From FEN-1279 sp964400285 (GTDB taxonomy: Bacteria > Bacteroidota > Ignavibacteria > Tepidaquicellales > Tepidaquicellaceae), in contig CAYNTK010000012.1 in assembly GCA_964400285.1 (NCBI GenBank), positions 1 to 64,000 on the forward strand: DNA of 64,000 nucleotides. Reading direction: 5' to 3'. The notes under the pieces were generated by a model. That model worked only from the letters and a program-made list of their open reading frames with translations, ran no database searches and was not told the DNA's origin. Below are positions 17,001-26,150 of this stretch, in pieces (the first letter of the stretch is position 1; every line of letters begins with the position of its first letter). Position numbers and translations under genes: made by a program.

Positions 17001-18706
17001 TTTAAATTACTCTTATCATCAGCATTTTTTGTAAAAGTAAAAACATCAAGATTCTGTACTGTCCCTTTTAAATTATATTTCAACTTCGTAATATCCCTAA
17101 TATTAACATTTCCTTGCACTTTGGTTGTAAGAGAATTAGACGAATAATTTAAATCGATAATATCTATATTGCCAGAATTTGCTTTTATTACTCCATTTGT
17201 CTTGGAAATTTTCTGCCCATAGAATTCAGAGTTGTTCACATCAAAATTTATATTTCCCACCAATGTTTTGTAATCAAAACCCTTCCCATCGGCTTTTATT
17301 TCTGCATTAATTTTACTATTAAATTTCTCGTTCTTAATAATTTTGCCAATATTCAAATTTTTAATCGTAAAATCACTATTGTAAATAAATTTCCTATCTT
17401 CTAAATCAAGATATGTTTTTCCTTTTACATCTCCCACACTTGATTTAATATCAAACACCGAATTAAAGTTTTGAGGTTCTCCCTTAAATGTGAATGACGC
17501 ATTGACCTTACCGATATTGCTATAATCTGGTATTGGTAATCCTGGTAGATTATTTTTTGTATCATTTGGGTCAAGGTCTGCTTCTCTAACATCTACATCG
17601 AAATTTAACTTTTTTGGATTGTGAAGGTTTAGAACTTTTCCCGTCAAAGATAAATTTGAATTATTAGTTTTTACTACAAAATTTCTGATATTAATATCAT
17701 CATATTTCCCATCTGCTTTTAAATTAACATAGACCTTACCTTTTAAAAAATCCAAATCAGGTAAGAAGAAAATAAGTTCATCAACATCGAATTTGTCTGC
17801 TATTAAATCTATATATGCATTTTTATCTTTAAAATTTTCATATATTACTTTTTCTTTTAGCGGGTTTAAATTTTCTATATATGCTTCATTAATAGTTACA
17901 TCACTTTTTGAGGTAATAATATGAAAATTTTTTAAATCAGACTTGTTATCTTGCAAAATCGAAGCTTCAAATGTCAAACTCTTTAAATCAATATTAGAAT
18001 TGGTTTTAAAGCTAATCTCTTTAAGATTTACAAATTTTTCATCAGGATGATAATAACCTGAAAGCTCAAGATTTAAATTTTTAATATCAAGATTAGATAA
18101 ATCAAATTTTTCAGTGTTAGTTACTGGAATCTCGTTAAAAGATACATCCGAATTTTTCTCTTCTAAAAATCTAATAGAATTATTTCTTAATTCTAAATTT
18201 TTTACGGTTATTTTCCAATCGAATTCTTTTTTTACGGTATCTTCTTCTTCAATTTCTTTTTTTAAAAGATATTCGTAATTCCAAATTAAACTACCATCTT
18301 TATCTTTAACTTTCGTAAAATTTGCATTAAAATCATTTAATACAACATTTCTTAAATATACTTCTTTATTTAATAATCTATGTAAATCATAATCTGCTTC
18401 AAGTTCACTAAATTTTAACATCGTATCTTTTTTAACAATTAAATACACATTTTTCATCTTAAAACCTCTGACAATACTACCTTCGATTGTCCCTGCGCAA
18501 ATTTTGCTTTCTTTATCAATTAATGATTTATTAATAATATTTACTACATAATCTAAAAGCCAATTTTTAAAAAAAGATGTTTGTATAAAAATTACAAGAC
18601 AAATAAGAATTGTAAAAAATGCTCCTGAAGTTATAAAAATAAATTTAAAAAGTTTTTTTAAAAAACTTTTCTTCTTTTTATTATTTTCTACTTTATTGAT
18701 AACCAA
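14066..18706 (-). CDS. tamB: TamB-like translocation and assembly module protein
   Basis: A 1546-residue AsmA/TamB-like protein. An N-terminal signal anchor (FIFITSGAFFTILICLVIF) is followed by a very long beta-rich region with recurrent Asn/Lys-rich strands, as in the periplasm-spanning hydrophobic groove of TamB, and by the C-terminal TamB domain (DUF490): GDPDQEAVSFVIFGKFTDEL and a final GGSIYYRIKF ending in Phe. TamB links the inner and outer membrane and is implicated in outer-membrane protein insertion and phospholipid transport. The start overlaps the adenylyltransferase gene by 14 bp. A BamA/TamA-like barrel that could be its partner is encoded at 44104-46137, far away. Confidence 0.9.
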   Translation of the reverse strand: MVINKVENNKKKKSFLKKLFKFIFITSGAFFTILICLVIFIQTSFFKNWLLDYVVNIINKSLIDKESKICAGTIEGSIVRGFKMKNVYLIVKKDTMLKFSELEADYDLHRLLNKEVYLRNVVLNDFNANFTKVKDKDGSLIWNYEYLLKKEIEEEDTVKKEFDWKITVKNLELRNNSIRFLEEKNSDVSFNEIPVTNTEKFDLSNLDIKNLNLELSGYYHPDEKFVNLKEISFKTNSNIDLKSLTFEASILQDNKSDLKNFHIITSKSDVTINEAYIENLNPLKEKVIYENFKDKNAYIDLIADKFDVDELIFFLPDLDFLKGKVYVNLKADGKYDDINIRNFVVKTNNSNLSLTGKVLNLHNPKKLNFDVDVREADLDPNDTKNNLPGLPIPDYSNIGKVNASFTFKGEPQNFNSVFDIKSSVGDVKGKTYLDLEDRKFIYNSDFTIKNLNIGKIIKNEKFNSKINAEIKADGKGFDYKTLVGNINFDVNNSEFYGQKISKTNGVIKANSGNIDIIDLNYSSNSLTTKVQGNVNIRDITKLKYNLKGTVQNLDVFTFTKNADDKSNLNFSFDIQGEGFKPDDLNGNYNITFTPSKFQHYLIPQSQLVAKVNKIGEDRHITINSDIFDFDATGKFSYSSLPGVIASNFAGIITEFKKEFMKDSLESDFSFSNTRMIDVSLTRPFVFNESSDFYLKYNLTVKNFYPVQLIIKDSSVKFNGKVFGEIANNKNSFNIKVKGEVDNFSYLDSTFMFSKGIMDLDLKNDYTVTKNNNLVFANFNLKANDLIASNKKFDTIEFNVNYGIDKGLFILTGNIDTTVKFQTFGKLALGANSVRLLFDTLNLGYKNYAFSNRLPVKINYKKLDSTTYNDHIIDFEDFKIVSDKQRMMVSGYYSITGNSNLDIRGQRIKIAEIQKMLNPEIDEDRIINGELRRFLIRYTGNLDDPELYAELNTEVLGLQKIKLGRMDALISYNNNTAFPEISFSNVNNEGNLQITGEIPLQNPLQTFREKEQRDNLLENEIDLKILSKNFQINILEQIIPIVTRLRGNLNGVIDVKGKVKRPLLSGNMNVKNGKFKLLMTGMNYNFKADIATKDQKLLFPQIKIFAPFEEDLSFITKGYIDFTNLEMNDLELSIGGHIKVLDNNISQNILGVYGELYARTGEQELILRGNSERLDMTGNLIITKGRIYIPPFKKEAYSLYADNFNYKVLFDSANFRNDSLNMFIIRLKDSLKVADKKRLDPFDNNFLTMVNGMKKVLNKKSPFFYDVSINTEKKLYVNLVIDENTGQEFFGNVSANLTFDNKENDSIRVRGRVNLEDNCYYKFYKNFEASGNLIFNGNIINPELNIVGKYNAITTDPNDNKNTRTVNITLKVTGQTLKPVLHWEVLVDGSPRGDPDQEAVSFVIFGKFTDELNADQRMNLISSVGANVGTSIVSQYLTNLMQSYLPFIVNTDINYNSTQNGNFAQNTDIRITAEFGDATIRFGGQIFRDLSNTNIAIEYPLNKLLKIKTLSNNLVIQFERIVDPFSQNKNLTGNARTGGSIYYRIKF

Positions 18707-19166
18707 GTTTCTTTAATTTATCGAGAATACCTGTTGTAGAATAATCATCTACATATTTCAAACTAATAACTTTACCACCTGTTTTTTTAACTATATCAGC
18801 TCCAACAATTCTATCTTCTGCCCAATCTCCTCCTTTAACGAGAAAGTCAGGTAATATTTCTTTTATAATATTATAAGGTGTATCCTCTGTAAAAATTACG
18901 ACACCATCAACATCCTTCAAACTGTCTAATACAATTGCTCTATCTATTTCCTTGTTTATCGGTCTTGAGTCGCCTTTAATTTTTTTTACCGATGAGTCAG
19001 AATTTAAACCGATTAATAAAAAATCTCCAAGTGATTTTGCTTGTTTTAGATATTCTATATGCCCTCTATGCAAAATATCGAAACACCCATTAGTAAAAAC
19101 TAATTTTTTATTGTGTTCTTTTAATTCTTTTCTAACTTTTAGAAAATTTGCCAGATCATAAATCAT
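18693..19166 (-). CDS. rfaE2: D-glycero-beta-D-manno-heptose 1-phosphate adenylyltransferase
   Basis: A 157-residue nucleotidyltransferase equal to the C-terminal half of HldE, forming ADP-heptose from heptose 1-phosphate and ATP. The HxGH motif is in TNGCFDILHRGHIEYLKQAK; LIGLNSDSSVKKIKG, RPINKEIDRAIVLDSLKDVD and KGGDWAEDRIVGADIV complete the family pattern. It follows the kinase gene (HldE N-terminal half) with 1 bp between stop and start, so the two activities fused in enterobacteria are separate polypeptides here. Its 3' end overlaps tamB. Confidence 0.94.
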   Translation of the reverse strand: MIYDLANFLKVRKELKEHNKKLVFTNGCFDILHRGHIEYLKQAKSLGDFLLIGLNSDSSVKKIKGDSRPINKEIDRAIVLDSLKDVDGVVIFTEDTPYNIIKEILPDFLVKGGDWAEDRIVGADIVKKTGGKVISLKYVDDYSTTGILDKLKKLGYQ

Positions 19167-19167
19167 C

Positions 19168-20163
19168 TTAGAAATTATTATCTTTAATATGTTTAATTAA
19201 AATATCTTTTTCGATTGGAACTATCCCAACTTCTTCCACAACAATTCCAGCAGCAATATTAGCAATTTCAACTGCCTCAATAATGCTTGCTCCTCCTGCA
19301 AGCGAAACAGCTAAAGTCGAAATAACTGTATCTCCTGCTCCCGATACATCTGAAACCTTTCTTGCCTTTGTTTTTATCGAATGAATATTCGACTTACCTT
19401 TCTTCTTATTGAATACTTTCATTCCATATTCGCCTAGCGTAAGTACAAGATTTTCACATTTTATTTTATTAATTAATTCATTGCAATATCTAACTAACTC
19501 GTCGTCAGATTTTGCTTTTTTTCCTAATGCATCTTCAAGTTCTTTTCTATTGGGTTTAAAAACATAGCAATTTTTATATTCAAAAAAGTTATCGAATTTT
19601 GGGTCAACAAGAATTCTGATATCATTATTTAATGCTAATTTCGTAATTCTTTTTATTAAAGATTTAGTTAATACACCTTTATTATAATCCTGCAATATAA
19701 TTATATTAAATTCATTCTTGTTTTCATCGAGCAAATTCATAACTTTATTCTCGATATCCTTTGATATTTCTTTTTTCGACTCACTATCTATTCTTAATAA
19801 ATGGTGAGAGGAGGCAATTACTCTTGTTTTGCAAGTCGTTGGTCTGTCGTTTGTTTCTATAATTCCATCGAGCATTTGATTCTCTTTTTTCAAAACTTGT
19901 TTTAAAATTTCTCCTTCTATATCATTTCCAATTACTCCAATAAGAAACGGTTCGGATTTTAGTGTCTTAACATTCAAGCTAACATTAGCTGCACCTCCAA
20001 GTTTCGGTTCTGTTTTTTTTATGTCAAATACCTGAACGGGTGCTTCTGGGGAAATCCTGTTTACATCACCAAGCATATATCTATCGAGCATTATATCTCC
20101 AATAATGCAAATTTTTTTCCCATAAGAATTTGACAGTATTTTATCTATTCTTTTCTTTATCAT
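19168..20163 (-). CDS. rfaE1: D-glycero-beta-D-manno-heptose-7-phosphate kinase
   Basis: A 331-residue PfkB/ribokinase-family kinase equal to the N-terminal half of HldE; it makes heptose 1,7-bisphosphate. Seen: IGDIMLDRYMLGDVNRISPEAPV at the N-terminus, PKLGGAANVSLNVKTL, KPNRKELEDALG and the C-terminal catalytic motif KVSDVSGAGDTVISTLAVS with the GAGD anion hole and base. It is immediately upstream of rfaE2. With gmhA (5 kb) and waaA this gives most of a heptose-containing LPS core pathway; the bisphosphatase GmhB is not in the window. Confidence 0.94.
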   Translation of the reverse strand: MIKKRIDKILSNSYGKKICIIGDIMLDRYMLGDVNRISPEAPVQVFDIKKTEPKLGGAANVSLNVKTLKSEPFLIGVIGNDIEGEILKQVLKKENQMLDGIIETNDRPTTCKTRVIASSHHLLRIDSESKKEISKDIENKVMNLLDENKNEFNIIILQDYNKGVLTKSLIKRITKLALNNDIRILVDPKFDNFFEYKNCYVFKPNRKELEDALGKKAKSDDELVRYCNELINKIKCENLVLTLGEYGMKVFNKKKGKSNIHSIKTKARKVSDVSGAGDTVISTLAVSLAGGASIIEAVEIANIAAGIVVEEVGIVPIEKDILIKHIKDNNF

Positions 20164-20211
20164 TTAACAAAATTAAGTTTATTTAATAGGTTATTCAATG
20201 ATATTAATATA

Positions 20212-22512
20212 TTAAAAATAATTGAATACAAAGTTTAGAAAATTATCGCCTTGATATCGTTGTGAGAAAAATACCTGTAATCCGTTTTGAGTTATAATAC
20301 GGTAGAAATTTACATTGGTTTTACTAACTAATTTTTCAATGTTTGTATTTGGAAACATTGCAATTATATTTCCGAGATTATAAGAATATAAAATTGTGTC
20401 TTTTTTAATATTTGTCTCCTTAACTTTAACTTTTAAAGAATCTGATAATTTACTAAGTGTATCTCTTGGATTAATATTATCATAACGTAAATGCGAATTA
20501 CCTTTGTATATAGCAAGGTCTTTTTTTAATTTCGCATCATATACCTTTAATGTTAAATTATAAACACCACTTTCAAAAGAATAATTACTCATTCTTTTTG
20601 AATAAAATATAACAGCAAAAGGTCTTAAAACAATTATGTTCTTAATATTATTATAATAAATTAAATCTTCGATATTTCTATCTGAAAAAATTCTTTTAGA
20701 TTCGGAATAAACAACAGAATCACCATCGACCGAATTAATATTTATTATTGCATTATATCTATCAAAATCTAAATTTTCATAATCGATACTGTCAAGGATA
20801 TTTTTATTTACTGCAATCCATTCCAACGTTATAGTTTGAGGATTAAACCCAAAATTCGAATTATCAATCTTTACATCTTTTAATGCAATTATTTTATTAA
20901 AATTTATTAATTCGGAATTATCCTCGAGTGTAGGAACATTATTTGTAAAAATAGAAATTGTGGAGTCGTTAAAATTTGATTCGAAATTTTTCATATAAAA
21001 TATTTTATATTCACCAATTTCTTCATTTTTAAAATTCATTTTTCTCAGTTTATCTACATAACTATCACTTTTAACGACAGCTATTTTTATTTTATTTTTT
21101 TCGAAATAATTTTTTATATCAAGTATATTTAATTCTTCATCAGATAATTGTTTCTTTTTCTTCGATTTTTTCTCTTCGATTTTCAAAGATGGAAAATTTC
21201 CAAGAACAAACTTTGAAGGATTATTCGAAAGTGTTTGAATAGCAAATACATCGTAGTATCCTTCAATTTCTTCAAAATAAATTTTTTCTTCACTACTTAA
21301 ATTTTTTTCAATCTGATTTTTTAACAGCATTCCTGATTCGATTGTATCGGCTCTGAAAGATTGAGGGAAATAATAACTCCAGATATAGTTAACTAATATT
21401 ATCGTTATCAAAAAAACTACTGTTAAAGCTTTTCGATATTTAAAAACCTGATAGACAGCAAAAGGTAAAAATAATAGCGCATTTATAACTATATACCTCG
21501 ATATCATATTCGTTCCACCTGTTCCAGCTAATCCTTGCAACATTAACAAAGTCAATTCCAACATATTAAACATCGCAAAATATATTGCAATTTTACTGAA
21601 GTTTCCATTTCGATTAAACACACTTTTTACAAAATCCAATACCACTTTTATTGACAATATTGTTGTAATAGGAGCAATATAAAATAGAAAAGTAGGATAT
21701 TGTACTAATCGTTGTAAATAGTTTACAGTATTATAATCTTCATATATTTTGTTAGTTTCTTTAGCAAAGTACAAAAAGTCTTTGTAATCAATGTAATTTA
21801 AAACCAACCAAAAAATTATAGTAGAAATTGAAATTAAAGAATATAAAATATTTTTTATAAGTTTTTTATTTATTCTTTTTTCATTTTTTATATCGAATAT
21901 AACAAAGAATACAAACACTAAACTAAATAACCAACCTTCATATCTGAATAAATTCGAAAAAGCAAAAAATATAGAGCTTAAAATCAGAAATAACAATTTA
22001 TTTTCCGAAATTTTCCATTTAATAAAATAATAAATCCCTGCTATAACAAAGAAAAAGAAAATTGATTCAGGTAATCCTGAAATACTTAACCACACTTGGA
22101 AAGGAAATACACAAAAAATTACCGAAGAAAAGAACGCTACTTTTTTATCGAAACACAATTCAATAACATTATAAAAGTAAAACAAAGTCAAAGCTGAAAA
22201 AATAATATTTACAGCTGTTGCAGTTACAAACAAATTTTTAATAAATACCATTGCGATACCATTTAACCAAAAATGTCCTGCAAGCCAGACACCTGAATGG
22301 ATTTCCGGTTTTTGTAACCACTCGTAAGATTTAACCGTTCTACAAAAATCATCTGCAGATAGCCACATATAACCACTTTTAAAAATTGAAACCTGTAGAA
22401 GTGTCTTTATAAGCAACAAGAAAATAAAAATCAAATATTTCCTTGCAAAAAAATAATCGAAAATAAATTTAGATTTTATCGCAATATTTTTATTTAAAAC
22501 TAAAACGTTCAC
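20212..22512 (-). CDS. GT-C family membrane glycosyltransferase (GT39/PMT-like)
   Basis: A 766-residue protein with about ten to eleven hydrophobic segments in the first 400 residues and a long soluble C-terminal domain. The first extracytoplasmic loop has the acidic pair of GT-C enzymes (MWLSADDFCRTVKSYEWL), and the following WLAGHFWLNG is like dolichyl-phosphate mannosyltransferase or ArnT relatives. These use polyprenyl-linked sugars on the outer side of the membrane; the acceptor cannot be inferred. It overlaps the upstream histidine kinase by 4 bp (ATGA), so the two form one transcript. The Asn/Lys/Ile-rich C-terminal part has no motif I recognise. Confidence 0.7.
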   Translation of the reverse strand: MNVLVLNKNIAIKSKFIFDYFFARKYLIFIFLLLIKTLLQVSIFKSGYMWLSADDFCRTVKSYEWLQKPEIHSGVWLAGHFWLNGIAMVFIKNLFVTATAVNIIFSALTLFYFYNVIELCFDKKVAFFSSVIFCVFPFQVWLSISGLPESIFFFFVIAGIYYFIKWKISENKLLFLILSSIFFAFSNLFRYEGWLFSLVFVFFVIFDIKNEKRINKKLIKNILYSLISISTIIFWLVLNYIDYKDFLYFAKETNKIYEDYNTVNYLQRLVQYPTFLFYIAPITTILSIKVVLDFVKSVFNRNGNFSKIAIYFAMFNMLELTLLMLQGLAGTGGTNMISRYIVINALLFLPFAVYQVFKYRKALTVVFLITIILVNYIWSYYFPQSFRADTIESGMLLKNQIEKNLSSEEKIYFEEIEGYYDVFAIQTLSNNPSKFVLGNFPSLKIEEKKSKKKKQLSDEELNILDIKNYFEKNKIKIAVVKSDSYVDKLRKMNFKNEEIGEYKIFYMKNFESNFNDSTISIFTNNVPTLEDNSELINFNKIIALKDVKIDNSNFGFNPQTITLEWIAVNKNILDSIDYENLDFDRYNAIININSVDGDSVVYSESKRIFSDRNIEDLIYYNNIKNIIVLRPFAVIFYSKRMSNYSFESGVYNLTLKVYDAKLKKDLAIYKGNSHLRYDNINPRDTLSKLSDSLKVKVKETNIKKDTILYSYNLGNIIAMFPNTNIEKLVSKTNVNFYRIITQNGLQVFFSQRYQGDNFLNFVFNYF

Positions 22513-23714
22513 TTTTGTAATCTAATTCTAAAAGTTGTTCCCATATCCATTTCCGAATTCAATAAAAATAATTTGCCCTTGTGATAATCATCTATTATCC
22601 TTTTAGCAAGTGATAAGCCAAGACCCCACCCTCTTCTTTTTGTCGAATATCCAGGTCGGAAAATATCTTTTTTGTATTTCATATCTATTCCTTTTCCTGT
22701 ATCCGTTATATCAACCATAACTTCTCTACCTCTATCTGTTAATTTGAAATCTATTCTTCCTGTATTTTTATCTATTGCATCTAAAGCATTCTTTAACAAA
22801 TTCTCAATTACCCATTCAAACAAATCCCGATTTATCTTTACAAAAATATTTTGATTGGTTAAAATATTTACCGATACTTTTTTAGTTACTTTCCCATCTG
22901 AACCCGTAAGAGATGGAATTCTCTTTTCAAAATAACTGCATACACCCCGAATTACTTCCGTAATATTTTCCTCTACGAGTTTTGGTTGTGAACCGATTTT
23001 TGAAAATCTTCCTGTAATTTTTTTCAGTTTGTCAAGGTCTTTTTCGATTTCTGAAACAACGTTTTCAAGTTCACAAGATTTTTCTTTTGTCTCCTTTAAC
23101 ATTTCAATCCAACCAAGTAAAGAAGATAATGGTGTCCCAAGCTGGTGAGCGGTTTCTTTCGAAAGTCCTACCCATAAATTACTTTGCTCGTGCTTTTTAA
23201 TATAAGAGAATCCAATATACCCGAGAAAAATAAAAATTCCAGCAACAATAAATTCAAAATATGGTAGATATTTTAGTTGTGTAATTATACTGGATTGACC
23301 ATAATTGACATAACTTAATATTAATGAATCCATATAAGTTACTTTTACAGGAGGATTTACTTCTTTCATTTCTTTCGCTAATTCCAGTAATTTTTCATCC
23401 CTTTTTTTTGCACTTAAAGTTGTATCTATATCCACATTTTTGAAAAATTCAACTTTTTTATAATCCTTATCCGTTGCTATTACTGGAAAATCAATCTGCA
23501 ATATAATTTCATCGAAAATAAAATTATATTCACCAGTTGCACTTGTATCGTTAGCTATATATTCGAGAGATTTTGCGTATAAATTTACAATTTGAGCTTC
23601 TCTTTTTTGTATTTTATTAATAAGTGTTTGTGTAAAATATAAAACCCCTAAAGCAATTATTACACCGCTTATTAATAAAGCAATCTTTATATTTAATGAA
23701 CCAAATTTATTCAT
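22509..23714 (-). CDS. Sensor histidine kinase (HQLGTP-type H-box)
   Basis: A 401-residue membrane kinase with one N-terminal and one central transmembrane segment (YFEFIVAGIFIFLGYIGFSYI) flanking a periplasmic sensor of about 110 residues. The phosphoacceptor region reads KETAHQLGTPLSSLLGWIEML: the residue after the His is Gln where most HisKA kinases have Glu or Asp. HATPase motifs are complete: N-box VIENLLKNALDAID, G1 DITDTGKGID, G2 GWGLGLSLAKRIIDDYH. No response regulator is adjacent. It is the first gene of a unit with the GT-C glycosyltransferase, so it may sense envelope state. Confidence 0.87.
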   Translation of the reverse strand: MNKFGSLNIKIALLISGVIIALGVLYFTQTLINKIQKREAQIVNLYAKSLEYIANDTSATGEYNFIFDEIILQIDFPVIATDKDYKKVEFFKNVDIDTTLSAKKRDEKLLELAKEMKEVNPPVKVTYMDSLILSYVNYGQSSIITQLKYLPYFEFIVAGIFIFLGYIGFSYIKKHEQSNLWVGLSKETAHQLGTPLSSLLGWIEMLKETKEKSCELENVVSEIEKDLDKLKKITGRFSKIGSQPKLVEENITEVIRGVCSYFEKRIPSLTGSDGKVTKKVSVNILTNQNIFVKINRDLFEWVIENLLKNALDAIDKNTGRIDFKLTDRGREVMVDITDTGKGIDMKYKKDIFRPGYSTKRRGWGLGLSLAKRIIDDYHKGKLFLLNSEMDMGTTFRIRLQK

Positions 23715-23771
23715 TACATATTACATCATAAGGATTTAAATTACATAAAATATTATAAAGAAATAATACTT

Positions 23772-24770
23772 TTGTCAAAAAAACTTTATATACTAATTAT
23801 ACTATTTTTTGCTTTAACTTTATCTATTATAATTTCAATATTATCGGGAAGCAGTTTTATTCCGCCTGATGTTTTGTTAAACATCAATTCACCTGCTAAT
23901 GAAATCAGCAAAAAAATAATATTTGATATCAGACTACCTCGTATCTTAAATGCTATAGCTGTCGGTGCTTCTCTCTCCTGTGCAGGAATTATTTTACAAT
24001 CACTGCTCAGAAATAACCTTGCTGAACCCGGATTACTCGGAATTTCTGCAGGTGCAGGATTCGGAGCTATTGTAATTTTTATACTTCCCTTTCCTTTCGT
24101 TTTTACACTCTTAACACCTATTTCTTTTATATTTGCTATAATCACTACAATTATAATATTCAACATAGCAAAAGGACTTAATAACAAATATACTAATTTT
24201 TTATCATCAAATAAAATCATCTTAGCAGGAATAGCCATAAATGCTTTACTATCATCACTCAACGGATTTTTTCTACTTGTTTCAGGAAAGAATCTTACTC
24301 AAATAATCTATTGGTTAAGTGGTGGATTATCAGGTAGAGGATGGAATGATTTTTATGCAACAATAATTTTTGTTTTGATTGGTTTAATTGTATCAATTTT
24401 ATTATCAAAAGAGCTTAATGTATTAAACCTCGGAGATGAACTTTCTATTTCTCTCGGTTTAAATATAAAAACTGTTCAAAAAATTTCTATTGCAGTTTCA
24501 TCTTTACTTGCAGCTTCTGCAGTTTCGATTGCAGGAATAATTTCTTTCGTGGGACTTGTTATTCCAAACATTTCAAAACTGTGGATTGGTAATGACAGCA
24601 GATACAATATACCTTGCACAATATTACTTGGTTCTATATTTTTATTACTTTCTGATACTATTGCAAGAACTATAATTTCGCCAGCAGAAATTCCAGTTGG
24701 AATTGTTACGTCCTTTATAGGTGCTCCAATATTTATTTGGTTAATTTTAAAAAAAGGTAATAATTATTAA
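23772..24770 (+). CDS. FecCD-family ABC transporter permease (iron-siderophore/cobalamin type)
   Basis: A 332-residue polytopic permease of the BtuC/FecCD family, with about ten membrane segments. Signatures: DIRLPRILNAIAVGASLSCAGIILQSLLRNNLAEPGLLGISAGAGFG, LIYWLSGGLSG-like region near residue 180, and the coupling helix GIISFVGLVIPNISKLWIGND. It imports a metal chelate or corrinoid when paired with an ATPase and a binding protein, neither of which is nearby. The start is TTG at 23772; no in-frame ATG precedes the first membrane segment. It stops 1 bp before mnmE, so the two are co-transcribed. Confidence 0.9.
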   Translation: MSKKLYILIILFFALTLSIIISILSGSSFIPPDVLLNINSPANEISKKIIFDIRLPRILNAIAVGASLSCAGIILQSLLRNNLAEPGLLGISAGAGFGAIVIFILPFPFVFTLLTPISFIFAIITTIIIFNIAKGLNNKYTNFLSSNKIILAGIAINALLSSLNGFFLLVSGKNLTQIIYWLSGGLSGRGWNDFYATIIFVLIGLIVSILLSKELNVLNLGDELSISLGLNIKTVQKISIAVSSLLAASAVSIAGIISFVGLVIPNISKLWIGNDSRYNIPCTILLGSIFLLLSDTIARTIISPAEIPVGIVTSFIGAPIFIWLILKKGNNY

Positions 24771-24771
24771 T

Positions 24772-26145
24772 ATGAATTTATTCGATACCATAACTGCAAT
24801 TTCGACTCCGATTGGTGAAGGCGGAATTTCCGTAATACGAATTTCGGGTACGAAGTCGTTTGATATAATCGAAAATATTTTTTATAAAAATTCTGATGGA
24901 AATAAAAAAATAAAAATATCAGAAATATCATCACACACAATTCATTTCGGGTATCTATTCGATAACGAAAATTTAATTGATGAGGTTTTAATATCAATTT
25001 TCAAAAAACCAAATTCATATACAGGAGAAGATGTAATCGAAATTTCCTCCCACGGTGGAATGCTCGTCACACAAAAAATTTTATCTGCAATTTTAAAAAG
25101 CGGTGCAAGGTACGCCGAGCCGGGAGAATTTACAAAACGTGCCTTTTTAAATAAAAGACTTGACCTCTCACAAGCAGAAGCAGTTGCTGATTTAATCAAA
25201 GCAAAAACAGATTCCGCCCACGAATCGTCTCTAAAGCAACTCAAAGGATCACTATCAAAATATATAAGCATAGTAAGACAGGAAATAATAGATGCAACAT
25301 CTTTAATCGAGCTCGAACTTGATTTTTCGGAAGAGGATTTAGAATTTGTTAACAAAGATGAATTTAAGAAAAAAATCATTGCACTAATACATAAGCTTAA
25401 TAATATTATTTCATCTTATATATCAGGAAAAATTATACGTGATGGAATTAACCTTGTTATTGCCGGAAGAACTAATAGCGGGAAATCTTCACTATTTAAT
25501 CAACTTCTTAAAACCGATAGAGCTATTGTTAGTAATATAAAAGGAACAACACGCGATTATTTACAGGAAAATATTATTATTAATGGAATTCTTTTTAATT
25601 TAATCGATACTGCAGGGATAAGAGAATCCGAAGATGCAATCGAAACAGAAGGAATAAAAAGGAGTTTCCAAAAAATCGAAGAAGCCGATTTTGTGATTTA
25701 CCTAATTGATTCATCAGAAACAGAAGAAATAATTGAAGATGAAATAAATTTCTATAAAAATAATTTTGATGCAAATAATTCTCTACTAATATTCTCTAAA
25801 AATGATTTGAAAAAATCTTCTGTGGAAGATAACATTTCGATTTCTATTTTCGATGATACTTTGTTGAACAACTTGAAACAAAAAATTACGGAAAAAATAA
25901 AAGAAAGCACAATCGAAAAATCGAGTAGTGAAATCATTTTGACTAATCTGCGACATAAAATATGCCTCGAAAATGTCGTAAATTCATTAAAACAGGTAAT
26001 AGACAGTTTAGATAAAAAAATGAGCGGAGAGTTTATTTCGGTCGACCTGCGTAACGCTCTTAACTACCTCGGCGAAATCACAGGCGAAGTAACAAATGAG
26101 GAAATTTTAAATAATATTTTTTCAAAATTTTGTATTGGAAAATAA
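24772..26145 (+). CDS. mnmE: tRNA uridine-5-carboxymethylaminomethyl(34) synthesis GTPase
   Basis: A 457-residue MnmE, which with MnmG modifies U34 of several tRNAs. The N-terminal tetrahydrofolate-binding domain has DTITAISTPIGEGGISVIRISG and the GEDVIEISSHGG segment. The inserted G domain shows P-loop AGRTNSGKSSLFNQ, G2 GTTRD, G3 DTAG and G4 SKND. The C-terminus ends FCIGK, the conserved C(I/L)GK motif needed for modification. Length is standard. It follows the FecCD permease by 1 bp; a lipoprotein gene overlaps or abuts its end. Confidence 0.97.
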   Translation: MNLFDTITAISTPIGEGGISVIRISGTKSFDIIENIFYKNSDGNKKIKISEISSHTIHFGYLFDNENLIDEVLISIFKKPNSYTGEDVIEISSHGGMLVTQKILSAILKSGARYAEPGEFTKRAFLNKRLDLSQAEAVADLIKAKTDSAHESSLKQLKGSLSKYISIVRQEIIDATSLIELELDFSEEDLEFVNKDEFKKKIIALIHKLNNIISSYISGKIIRDGINLVIAGRTNSGKSSLFNQLLKTDRAIVSNIKGTTRDYLQENIIINGILFNLIDTAGIRESEDAIETEGIKRSFQKIEEADFVIYLIDSSETEEIIEDEINFYKNNFDANNSLLIFSKNDLKKSSVEDNISISIFDDTLLNNLKQKITEKIKESTIEKSSSEIILTNLRHKICLENVVNSLKQVIDSLDKKMSGEFISVDLRNALNYLGEITGEVTNEEILNNIFSKFCIGK

Positions 26146-26150
26146 TTTCA

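Noticed and set aside
23786..24262. 158-codon open frame on the minus strand
   Set aside because: It mirrors the FecCD permease in the opposite strand; the hydrophobic composition comes from the complementary membrane-helix codons.
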